A stretch of DNA of 7,258 nucleotides from Candidatus Pacearchaeota archaeon (GCA_016176815.1 JACOWL010000037.1:1-7258), one strand, 5' to 3'; counted from the stretch's first letter, positions 1 through 4,643 are shown. Numbers and translations: made by a program. The notes: generated by a model from the sequence alone, not told the origin.

Positions 1-183
1 CTTGAAAGAAAAAAACAACCAACTTCAAAAAAAGTTTTAGAAGAACTGCAAAAAGAACTTTCTATAAAAATAGAAAAACAAGAAGAAAATTTAGAAATAG
101 GCCCCGAAGGGGTCCCCTCTGGGGTAAAAAAACCAGAAATTTTTTCAGACAAAGACACTTGGCTTCCGAAAAGAATTCCTTAA
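1..183 (+). CDS. 3' end of an unidentified plus-strand gene (C-terminal 60 residues)
   Basis: Frame 1 is open from the window edge to a TAA at 181-183; the start lies outside the window. The visible part is highly charged and Lys/Glu-rich (…KKVLEELQKELSIKIEKQEE…), which suggests a helical, possibly coiled-coil tail, and it ends in …DTWLPKRIP. In the middle, bases 102-124 form two adjacent GC-only hairpins that encode GPEGVPSG, a base composition quite unlike the A-rich surroundings. The last codons and the stop belong to a unit repeated in the following 100 bp. The gene converges on the prepilin peptidase gene. I do not recognise the family. It could also be a short spurious reading frame, but codon use and the match between the stop codon and the downstream repeat favour a real gene. 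Confidence 0.6.
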   Translation, partial: LERKKQPTSKKVLEELQKELSIKIEKQEENLEIGPEGVPSGVKKPEIFSDKDTWLPKRIP

Positions 184-285
184 TATCGGAAGTTCTCGTG
201 CCCTTCCTTAGGGTACTTCCAAGAAGAATACCTTAATATTGTAGGTTCTCGTGCCCTTCCTTAGGGTACTTCCAAAGAGAATTCC
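171..285. repeat. 53-bp tandem repeat, about 2.2 copies, carrying a hairpin and gene-tail copies
   Basis: The unit starting at 171 recurs at 224 and partly at 277, with a constant spacing of 53 bp. Each full unit contains the tail motif AAGAATWCCTTAATAT and a hairpin: GTGCCCT / AGGGTAC with loop TCCTT at 198-216, and again at 251-269. The tail motif with the preceding CTTCC is the 3' end and stop codon of the plus-strand gene. The third TTAA (286-289) supplies the stop codon of the converging peptidase gene. The stretch 184-285 holds no gene. The hairpins may help end transcription from either side; that is inference. Confidence 0.85.
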
Positions 286-1161
286 TTAACCCCAAAAATA
301 ACTCAAAATTCCGCTTCTAAAAAACCAAAAATAAATTAAAAATAAAAAAGCAATTAAAAAAGCAGGACTGAACGGAATTCCCTGCCTGACAAGAACGTAA
401 TTTTTACTCGTGACCTTTAGGTTATTCTTAAGAAATTTAATTTCTTCTTTAGTCAATCCATCCCATCTTTTTTTAATAATCCTATTTCCAACTTTTGTGT
501 CCTTGTAAAGCCAGTCGCCTTCTGTCAAATTTTCAGGAGAAATTTTTTTTATCATGCAAACTTCATCAATCGCTTTGGAGCTTGAATAAAAATACGGAAG
601 AATAAAAATTAAAATTCCAAAATAAATCATGAAGCTGTCTGAAAATCCCAGAATAATAAAAAATAATGCTAAAAAAAGGCTGAGAATAAAAATATTTTTA
701 TTTTGCTTGAATTGTTTTGAAAATTCTTTTTTAAATTTTTTAAAATGGCTGAAAATTAAAGCTCCGCTGACAAACAATCCATAAACAGCCCCCGAAAAAA
801 GAAATAAAATAAAAAATAAGACAAAAACTTTCAAATTAACAAAAAAGTTTTCTGAAAACGGCAGAACAGCCCCCAAAGCAAATAATAATTTAGCGTCTCC
901 GCCTGCAAACATCCTGCAATAATACAGGAGATTTCCGAAAATAAAAAAGATTCCAAGCCCGATTAATCCCTGATAAAAGAAATTAAATCCTGCTCCGCCA
1001 TCAACACCATTAAATAAAGAATAAAAAAATCTAAATCCGAGGGCAAAAATTATCAGGCTGAAATTCACCCAGTTTGCAATTTCCCTTTTTTTTAAATCCT
1101 GAACAACAGCAAAAATCATCCAGACTAAAGCCAGAGCAACCAAAAAGATAATATGAAACAT
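286..1161 (-). CDS. Archaeal prepilin/preflagellin peptidase (A24 family, FlaK/PibD/EppA-like)
   Basis: A 291-residue polytopic membrane protein. Members of this aspartic protease family cut class III signal peptides of archaeal pilins and archaellins at the cytoplasmic face of the membrane. The N-terminal half carries the two expected catalytic aspartates: D22 in VVQDLKKREIANWVN after the first helix, and D89 in FAGGDAKLL. This matches the GxGD motif, with Ala at its first position. Further hydrophobic segments lie near residues 33-50, 62-82, 108-135, 157-190 and 266-282. A soluble stretch at about 195-260 (ISPENLTEGDW…WDGLTKEEIKFL) followed by GIPFSPAFL resembles the C-terminal domain found in many archaeal A24 peptidases. 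The ATG at 1161 sits 26 bp from the centre of a TATA box, so the mRNA is probably leaderless. The nearby pilin-like genes are its likely substrates. I cannot assign it to FlaK, PibD or EppA specifically. Confidence 0.9.
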   Translation of the reverse strand: MFHIIFLVALALVWMIFAVVQDLKKREIANWVNFSLIIFALGFRFFYSLFNGVDGGAGFNFFYQGLIGLGIFFIFGNLLYYCRMFAGGDAKLLFALGAVLPFSENFFVNLKVFVLFFILFLFSGAVYGLFVSGALIFSHFKKFKKEFSKQFKQNKNIFILSLFLALFFIILGFSDSFMIYFGILIFILPYFYSSSKAIDEVCMIKKISPENLTEGDWLYKDTKVGNRIIKKRWDGLTKEEIKFLKNNLKVTSKNYVLVRQGIPFSPAFLIAFLFLIYFWFFRSGILSYFWG

Positions 1162-1182
1162 GAATAAAGATATTAAAGATTA

Positions 1183-1191
1183 TTTATAAAA
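1183..1191 (-). promoter_or_regulatory. TATA box of the prepilin peptidase gene
   Basis: Minus-strand TTTTATAAA is centred at about 1187, 26 bp from the A of the ATG at 1161. Archaeal transcription starts about 25 bp after the TATA centre, so the start codon should be at or next to the RNA 5' end. Confidence 0.75.
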
Positions 1192-1210
1192 TGTTTGAAA
1201 AGAAAAAAAT

Positions 1211-1252
1211 TTGCTCGCAATAAATTGCTCGGATTAATTTGCTACGCATCAG
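1211..1252. repeat. Three imperfect 14-bp tandem units (TTGCTCG…)
   Basis: TTGCTCGCAATAAA (1211), TTGCTCGGATTAAT (1225) and TTGCTACGCATCAG (1239) follow one another at exactly 14 bp, upstream of the peptidase promoter. The third unit runs into a 6-bp inverted repeat, GCATCA/TGATGC (1246-1251, 1262-1267). The rest of the gene-free stretch 1163-1442 is AT-rich filler plus the G-rich island at 1366-1429. Confidence 0.55.
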
Positions 1253-1365
1253 ACTTAGCCATGATGCTTCGCTAAAGAAGATTGCTATCACAGCATTATA
1301 AATTAAGCGATGATTAAAGTATGATTGTGAAATAAACATAATAATTAAATAAAAAATACCCTAGA

Positions 1366-1429
1366 ACTCGGCTGTGGCAGATAATTTGGGCGGTTGGAGG
1401 GGGGGCGAAGCGCTGGTGGGCGGGGCGAC
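1366..1429 (-). other. GC-rich intergenic island 1 (C-rich in gene direction)
   Basis: A 60-bp block of extreme G content on the plus strand stands out from the AT-rich surroundings: GGGCGGTTGG at 1388, then seven Gs, then GCGCTGGTGGGCGGGGCGAC at 1410-1429. It starts 13 bp after the stop codon of the 39-residue gene. The right half is nearly identical to 3052-3068, and its left part resembles both 2974-2990 and 1620-1649. No reading frame of note runs through it. It could be a dispersed repeat, a structured 3' UTR or small RNA, or a G-quadruplex former. Confidence 0.55.
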
Positions 1430-1442
1430 TTCTTAACCAAAC

Positions 1443-1562
1443 TTATTTTCCTTCCTTTAAATCAATTGTTCTATATTTTCCGCCTTTTTTATATGGATGT
1501 TTCTTTTTTTCTTTAAATTTATTTTTCTTTTTCCTGCGTCCTTCAGAAAAACCATAATCCAT
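1443..1562 (-). CDS. Very basic 39-residue protein, function unknown
   Basis: A short reading frame from ATG at 1562 to TAA at 1445-1443 encodes 39 residues, MDYGFSEGRRKKKNKF… ending …YRTIDLKEGK. About 40% of residues are Lys or Arg, and there is no hydrophobic segment, so the product is cytoplasmic and probably binds nucleic acid or another polyanion, for example the ribosome. Support for a real gene: an ATTTAAAT box centred about 25 bp upstream of the ATG (the same geometry as its neighbours), a sensible mix of codons for Gly, Pro, Tyr and Asp rather than plain poly-A, and its own gap between two islands. I do not recognise the family. The main doubt is its size and the A-rich composition. 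Confidence 0.6.
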   Translation of the reverse strand: MDYGFSEGRRKKKNKFKEKKKHPYKKGGKYRTIDLKEGK

Positions 1563-1582
1563 TTTAAATTAAATTAAAAGAG

Positions 1583-1590
1583 ATTTAAAT
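1583..1590 (-). promoter_or_regulatory. TATA-like box of the 39-residue gene
   Basis: ATTTAAAT is centred about 25 bp upstream of the ATG at 1562, predicting a leaderless start. It is a weaker match than the TTTATAAA boxes of the other genes. Confidence 0.5.
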
Positions 1591-1595
1591 AATAA

Positions 1596-1693
1596 TGTTT
1601 TGAATTCGTAACTTTCTTTGGCTCGGCTATCAAATAATTAAGGGCGGGTGCTTGCCTTTAGGCAAGCTTCAGCGGGAATTTGAATTCAAAACA
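1596..1693. repeat. 98-bp element with 12-bp terminal inverted repeats and an internal hairpin
   Basis: TGTTTTGAATTC (1596-1607) and GAATTCAAAACA (1682-1693) are perfect inverted repeats around a 74-bp core. The core holds a GC-rich block and a perfect hairpin, GCTTGCC-TTTA-GGCAAGC (1650-1667). Its left part, CTCGGCTAT…ATAATTAAGGGCGG, resembles the start of the island at 1366. It has the size and form of a small palindromic element (MITE-like), but no target-site duplication is evident and no transposase is nearby. Confidence 0.55.
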
Positions 1694-1740
1694 GAAACAA
1701 AAAATAGATTTTCAACAGAGCCTTTTTTCTGAATGTAATG

Positions 1741-1760
1741 AAAAAACCTAAAAAAAATAT
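1741..1760 (-). terminator. T-rich terminator of the secreted-protein gene
   Basis: On the minus strand, about 70-90 nt after the stop at 1832, two T-runs (eight and six Ts) occur close together. Archaeal RNA polymerase ends transcription at such runs without needing a hairpin. The rest of the gap 1694-1831 shows only a weak AGGGC…GCCCT inverted repeat and a short direct repeat (AAGAAATCA, twice). Confidence 0.55.
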
Positions 1761-1831
1761 CAAAAGATAGGGCCTCCCAAAATAACTTTATACCGATTGC
1801 AGAGCCCTGATTTCTTTTGATTTCTTATTCC

Positions 1832-2143
1832 TTATTGGGGAGCAAGACAAGCTTCTCTATCACTCTTAAAGGTTATTTTAATATTCTTTAAGCCCGTCTT
1901 TAAATCCACGCGGGCTTGCGCTCTGGCTTCCTTTCTATCTCCCTCGTCTTGAATTAATTTAGCTTGATCAAGAGCTGAAAGATAAATTGTTTTTACTTCT
2001 TTAAAAGCAATGTTCTTCTTTTGAACGGCATCTTTCATGCAAACATTCTTTTCTGGATTTGAGTCTTGAGCTAAAACTCCTGCTGCCATAAATGAAGTCA
2101 TCAAAATACCAAGTAAAAATATTGACATTATTTTTGTTTTCAT
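1832..2143 (-). CDS. Small secreted helical protein with two cysteines, function unknown
   Basis: 103 residues. The N-terminus is a classic Sec signal peptide: MKTK, a hydrophobic core to about residue 24, and a likely cut after AGVLA before QDSNPEK. The mature part of about 78 residues is predicted to be helical and rich in Lys, Ala and Asp/Glu (…DQAKLIQDEGDRKEARAQARVDLKTGLKNIK…). It has exactly two cysteines, C35 and C99, near the two ends, so a disulfide could clamp a helical hairpin. No class III motif is present, so it is exported by Sec rather than processed by the neighbouring peptidase. Unlike its neighbours it has a predicted 67-nt leader, a strong GGAGGT and a palindrome over the predicted transcription start, which suggests strong and regulated expression. 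Short helical secreted proteins of this form are common hypothetical proteins in DPANN archaea; I cannot name a function. Confidence 0.75.
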   Translation of the reverse strand: MKTKIMSIFLLGILMTSFMAAGVLAQDSNPEKNVCMKDAVQKKNIAFKEVKTIYLSALDQAKLIQDEGDRKEARAQARVDLKTGLKNIKITFKSDREACLAPQ

Positions 2144-2157
2144 TTTTATTTATTTAA

Positions 2158-2165
2158 CCTCCTTT
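2158..2165 (-). promoter_or_regulatory. Strong Shine-Dalgarno of the secreted-protein gene, unusually far from ATG
   Basis: Minus strand AAAGGAGG (then T) is followed by 13-14 nt before the ATG at 2143. The match to the 16S 3' end is nearly ideal, but the spacing is longer than the usual 5-9 nt. There is no closer in-frame start that would shorten it. Confidence 0.65.
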
Positions 2166-2198
2166 CACTTGAAAAACTTCTTGTTTTGAAAGTGACGC

Positions 2199-2219
2199 GA
2201 AAATCTTGAAAAGATTTTC
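2199..2219. promoter_or_regulatory. Perfect palindrome over the predicted transcription start (candidate operator)
   Basis: GAAAATCTT-GAA-AAGATTTTC has two perfect 9-bp arms. Its centre (2209) coincides with the transcription start expected about 26 bp after the TATA centre at 2236. If RNA starts there, only half of the palindrome is transcribed, which fits a protein-binding operator better than an RNA hairpin. Confidence 0.5.
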
Positions 2220-2230
2220 AGCATCAAACT

Positions 2231-2241
2231 TTTTATAAAAC
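2231..2241 (-). promoter_or_regulatory. TATA box of the secreted-protein gene
   Basis: Minus-strand GTTTTATAAAA is centred at about 2236. It is too far from the ATG (about 93 bp) for a leaderless start, so a leader of about 67 nt is predicted. Confidence 0.6.
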
Positions 2242-2259
2242 AAAAAGTTATCATTTATT

Positions 2260-2282
2260 AATTTTCTGCAAAACAGAAAATT
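2260..2282. repeat. 9-bp inverted repeat upstream of the secreted-protein promoter
   Basis: AATTTTCTG (2260-2268) and CAGAAAATT (2274-2282) are perfect arms around a CAAAA loop. It lies 50-72 bp upstream of the predicted start, and about 90 nt after the end of the pilin-like gene at 2373. It may be an upstream regulator site, or a transcript-end hairpin of the preceding gene; on the minus strand no T-run follows it, which weakens the second reading. Confidence 0.45.
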
Positions 2283-2372
2283 TTTTGTTTTCATAATAAA
2301 TCAAATCATAAGAACTATTTAATTAATATGTGAAACTTCCTGTTAACAAGATGAAACAATTTTAAATTAGAA

Positions 2373-2828
2373 CTAAATATCCTGCGCAGAGCAAGTATAC
2401 GTCTTCATTGTATCTGCTTCTAAATACTGAACTATCTCGCCTATGCTCTTTTCCGCACAGTCAGCTTTTGCGCCTTCTTCTGTCACTGCAAGAGATAAAA
2501 TTTGATTGCAGCTAATTGCCGGACACTCTGCAAGATTATATTTTGCTTTTAAATTTGAATTTCCGGATAAAAAATTACAGGTAACTCCTTTTAGTTTAGA
2601 GTCTTCCGCCTTTAAATCCCGTGGCTGGGAGCAAAATGCATAATTCTGGTTTGTATTGCAGGCGATATTGCAGGCGTCACTGATTGAATCAACATTGCTC
2701 TTTGATAAAAAAGGATTAATCTTAGACCAGCCAATACTAAATCCCAAAATTAAAAATACAAGAACTAAAACTGCTAAAATCAGCAAAATTACGGTTGTTG
2801 TGCTTAATTCCTGCCCCTTTTTATTCAT
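2373..2828 (-). CDS. Cys-rich pilin-like protein with class III signal peptide
   Basis: 151 residues. The N-terminus MNKKG/QELSTTTVILLILAV is a textbook archaeal class III signal: short basic leader, cut after Gly5, Gln at mature position 1, then a hydrophobic helix of about 25 residues. The peptidase at 286-1161 is the expected processing enzyme. The exposed part (residues 32-151) is soluble with eight cysteines (DACNIACN, FCSQ, VTCNF, AECPAISCNQ, ADCAE, YTCSA), an even number that suggests an outward-facing, disulfide-stabilised domain. The start is fixed by the signal motif and by a TATA box 26 bp upstream (leaderless). Proteins with this N-terminus are frequent in Woesearchaeota and relatives. 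Whether it is a pilus subunit or a membrane-anchored protein using the same processing cannot be told from sequence. Confidence 0.8.
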   Translation of the reverse strand: MNKKGQELSTTTVILLILAVLVLVFLILGFSIGWSKINPFLSKSNVDSISDACNIACNTNQNYAFCSQPRDLKAEDSKLKGVTCNFLSGNSNLKAKYNLAECPAISCNQILSLAVTEEGAKADCAEKSIGEIVQYLEADTMKTYTCSAQDI

Positions 2829-2849
2829 AGAGATTATATAGTTTTTTTG

Positions 2850-2858
2850 TTTATAAAA
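2850..2858 (-). promoter_or_regulatory. TATA box of the Cys-rich pilin-like gene
   Basis: Minus-strand TTTTATAAA is centred at about 2854, 26 bp from the ATG at 2828; a leaderless start is predicted. Confidence 0.75.
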
Positions 2859-2869
2859 CTTGCGTTGGG

Positions 2870-2902
2870 TTAATGAATATAATACTTCACCGAAATTAAG
2901 AA
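2870..2902 (-). pseudogene. Degenerate copy of the 3' end of the 115-residue pilin-like gene
   Basis: These 33 bp match 3088-3120, the last codons and stop of the next gene, at 29 of 33 positions, including 17 consecutive identical bases (2879-2895 and 3097-3113). In the same frame it reads …FLISVKYYIH-stop against …FLFSVKYYVD-stop in the intact gene. An in-frame ATG occurs at 2911, giving only a 13-residue peptide. It is either the remnant of a lost paralogue or a duplication of the gene tail. Confidence 0.6.
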
Positions 2903-2973
2903 GATTATCATAACGACAAAATTCTATGGACTTGATTAATCAATTAAAACAATTAATAAATAAAAAAAGCTGT

Positions 2974-3072
2974 CTGGGCGATGGAAGGGGGAACCAAGAG
3001 TTTTGCTTTTGGCTATTTTTAGTTTCATTTCAAAAGTAAAGCTCGAGTAAAGTGCTGGTGGGTGGGGCAAAC
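2974..3072 (-). other. GC-rich intergenic island 2, split by an AT-rich insert
   Basis: Two G-rich blocks, CTGGGCGATGGAAGGGGG (2974-2991) and GTGCTGGTGGGTGGGGC (3052-3068), are separated by about 60 bp of ordinary sequence. The second block matches 1410-1426 at 15 of 17 positions, both differences being C/T. The first resembles 1387-1404. Like island 1 it begins about 16-20 bp after a minus-strand stop codon (3088). Upstream of it lies a 12-bp palindrome, TTGATTAATCAA (2932-2943). No gene is visible in 2829-3087. Confidence 0.55.
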
Positions 3073-3087
3073 AATTTAAGACAAAAA

Positions 3088-3435
3088 TTAATCAACATAA
3101 TACTTCACCGAAAATAAAAACTTGTCATCTTTCCAAGGCAAAAATGCTTCATCGCTTTTGTTAATTTCAAAATATTTTCCTTCTTCATTTATATAAAAAT
3201 TTTCCTCAAGCAAAAGAATTTCTTTAATCTCTTCGCCGTCTAAATTTTTAGAGCCATAAAAATTATATTCATTTACCTGTGAATTCATTTTTTCAACCAG
3301 CTCTGGACCAAAAAAAGTGTTTTCAACAAAAAGATTTGAAGCAAAAAAACTAATCAAAGCCAGAGCGCAAACTGCAAAAGTCCCTAAAACTAAAATTGCT
3401 GTTGGAACATCTCCTTTTTTATTAAAATTATCCAT
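3088..3435 (-). CDS. Small pilin-like membrane protein, last gene of the pilin cluster
   Basis: 115 residues. MDNFNKKG/DVPTAILVLGTF has a class III-type leader with the predicted cut after Gly8, then a hydrophobic helix to about residue 31, and an acidic soluble part of about 80 residues with many Glu, Asn and Tyr. It carries Pro at mature position 3 and one Cys within the membrane helix. Its ATG overlaps the stop of the preceding 68-residue gene by 8 bp, so translation is probably coupled. Its 3' end has a degenerate copy about 218 bp downstream. I recall similar small KKGD-type proteins as last genes of such clusters in DPANN genomes, but that is from memory. Likely a minor pilin or a membrane-anchored partner. 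Confidence 0.7.
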   Translation of the reverse strand: MDNFNKKGDVPTAILVLGTFAVCALALISFFASNLFVENTFFGPELVEKMNSQVNEYNFYGSKNLDGEEIKEILLLEENFYINEEGKYFEINKSDEAFLPWKDDKFLFSVKYYVD

Positions 3436-3634
3436 GTTTATCTAAATTAAATTTAATTTGTTTAAATTTTGAATTAAAATCGGAATAAAATTTTTCTTCC
3501 TCATTCATTTTCTCAAGACTTTCAAAAATTTTCTTTTGAACAGCAGAATCCTGAACCGAAAAATAAGAAAACAAAGACTCTTCCATAACAATATCCTGAG
3601 AGCTTTCCTCCGTTTCATAATCTATTATTTTCAA
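3428..3634 (-). CDS. Acidic soluble 68-residue protein inside the pilin cluster (TTG start)
   Basis: 68 residues, KIIDYETEESSQDIV…, rich in Glu, Asp and Lys, with predicted helices (QKKIFESLEKMNEEEKFYSDFNSKF…), no signal peptide and no membrane segment. It is flanked by class III proteins on both sides and overlaps the next gene by 8 bp, so it is part of the operon and probably a cytoplasmic partner. The most upstream start in good position is TTG at 3634. No Shine-Dalgarno precedes it, and the first ATG in frame is residue 17, so the true start is uncertain. Upstream, a 47-bp GC-richer spacer separates it from the previous stop. Not recognised. Confidence 0.55.
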   Translation of the reverse strand: MKIIDYETEESSQDIVMEESLFSYFSVQDSAVQKKIFESLEKMNEEEKFYSDFNSKFKQIKFNLDKHG

Positions 3635-3681
3635 TTTAGATAAAAGACTTGCAGCACATTGCCTCGCTGGTCTGTCCTCGC
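3635..3681. other. GC-richer spacer interrupting the pilin operon
   Basis: Elsewhere in this operon genes abut or overlap, but here 47 bp intervene. In gene direction the sequence begins GCGAGGACAGACCAGCGAGG, with GCGAGG repeated 14 bp apart, and then an out-of-frame ATG. Its composition resembles the islands more than the flanking genes. It may be a small insertion that displaced the start of the 68-residue gene. Confidence 0.35.
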
Positions 3682-4209
3682 TTATTTAACATTTTTTTCA
3701 GTTTTTTTTATTGCCGATAAGATATTTATTTTATATACTTGACTTTCAGAATCCAGAGAATAAAACTCTCTGTCAACGCATTTAGATAATCTCTTATATC
3801 CTTTTTCTCCTTCAGCTATTTTGCAGTCAGTATAAAGATTGGAATTTCCTTCTGAAATACTTAAAATTTTTTCATCATTTTCTGGATTGTAAAAATCGGC
3901 TTCTAAAAAATATTCTCCTCTTTCGCTTTTTGATTCTGTTTCAAAAATAAAACCGCATTTTTCTTTTAAATTAAAATTCTCATTAAAACTTTTATTTTCA
4001 TTAAATAATTCGGAATTGAGTTTTCCATTTTCAGACAAACAATTTACAGCCTTGTTAACCATTATATTTGCTTCTGCCTCCCGGACATCATACGGCGTTC
4101 CGTAAAACAAACTGACCATTGCAACGACTGCTCCGGCAATAAGGATTAAAATTGCAAACCAATAAATAGAAATTATTTTTTCAGCGCCATTTTTGTTTTT
4201 CATTATCAT
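3682..4209 (-). CDS. Pilin-like protein with class III-type leader, four cysteines
   Basis: 175 residues; ATG at 4209, or at 4203 (residue 3). The leader MKNKNG is followed by AEKIISIYWFAILILIAGAV, a hydrophobic helix to about residue 36, then YGTPYDVREAEANIMVNKAV and a soluble domain with cysteines in VNCLS, KEKCGF, YTDCKIA and LSKCVDRE. The charged residues at mature positions 2-3 and the aromatic middle of the helix differ from ordinary pilins, suggesting a minor pilin or pseudopilin. It starts 1 bp after the stop of the preceding gene with no Shine-Dalgarno, so it relies on coupling. The pattern 'EKIISIYWFAI…PYDVRE.EA' is one I associate with conserved hypothetical proteins of DPANN archaea; function unknown. 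Confidence 0.7.
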   Translation of the reverse strand: MIMKNKNGAEKIISIYWFAILILIAGAVVAMVSLFYGTPYDVREAEANIMVNKAVNCLSENGKLNSELFNENKSFNENFNLKEKCGFIFETESKSERGEYFLEADFYNPENDEKILSISEGNSNLYTDCKIAEGEKGYKRLSKCVDREFYSLDSESQVYKINILSAIKKTEKNVK

Positions 4210-4210
4210 T

Positions 4211-4612
4211 TTATTTTTTATTTATTGTAAAAATATACATTCCAGTATATTCATTTTGCTCATTTGTTTCAGGAAACGCTTCAACTTTAACATTATTAAA
4301 AAAAGAATATTCGTAGCCCGTTTTTTGGCTCAACTTAACATTCACAACATTGCCGGTTATACTGACCGCTTCATTAAAATCAATTTTATTTTTTTCTGCA
4401 ATTTTCCTGGCTTTTTCCATATTTAATTTAATCTCCATTGCAGGCTTTGCAGAATCAACCATCAACGCTATTTGTTTTGAATATGTCTGCTCTAAAAGCG
4501 CTGCTCCTGAACTTTGTTTAAACAAAAAGAAAATAAGAATGCTGATAAAAATAATATTTAATACAATAAAAATAACATTCTCAACTAAGATTTCGCCTCT
4601 TTTATTTTCCAT
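4211..4612 (-). CDS. Pilin-like protein with Glu at mature position 5, first gene of the cluster
   Basis: 133 residues. MENKRG/EILVENVIFIVLNIIF gives a class III cut after Gly6, and then Glu at mature positions 1 and 5; Glu5 is the residue that pairs with the next subunit's N-terminus in bacterial type IV pilins. The hydrophobic helix runs to about residue 31. The soluble part contains KQIALMVDSAKPAMEIKLNMEKA and a beta-rich end, NVVNVKLSQKTGYEYSFFN…YTGMYIFTINKK. The TATA-like box 26 bp upstream makes it the leaderless first gene of a four-gene unit running to 3088. Likely a structural or minor pilin-like subunit, processed by the local peptidase. Function is inferred from the N-terminus only. 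Confidence 0.7.
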   Translation of the reverse strand: MENKRGEILVENVIFIVLNIIFISILIFFLFKQSSGAALLEQTYSKQIALMVDSAKPAMEIKLNMEKARKIAEKNKIDFNEAVSITGNVVNVKLSQKTGYEYSFFNNVKVEAFPETNEQNEYTGMYIFTINKK

Positions 4613-4633
4613 GAATATAAAAGAAAAATAGAA

Positions 4634-4643
4634 TTAATAAAAT
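4634..4643 (-). promoter_or_regulatory. TATA-like box of the four-gene pilin cluster
   Basis: Minus-strand AATTTTATTAA is centred at about 4638, 26 bp from the ATG at 4612. It deviates from TTTATAAA but keeps the same distance. Confidence 0.5.

Noticed and set aside
171..285. Repeats resembling a CRISPR array
   Set aside because: The units are adjacent with no unique spacers, number little more than two, and derive from a gene tail; there are no cas genes.
1366..1429. GC-rich island as a tRNA or rRNA fragment
   Set aside because: No acceptor stem, no T-loop GTTCRA motif and no CCA-adjacent pairing; neither strand folds as a cloverleaf by eye.
2656..2841. Plus-strand reading frame of 61 codons
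   Set aside because: It lies antisense to the membrane helix and N-terminus of the Cys-rich pilin-like gene, whose class III signal and promoter are clear.
4193..4631. Two plus-strand reading frames (77 and 93 codons)
   Set aside because: Both are antisense shadows of the 133-residue pilin-like gene; their hydrophobic look comes from the reverse complement of A-rich codons.
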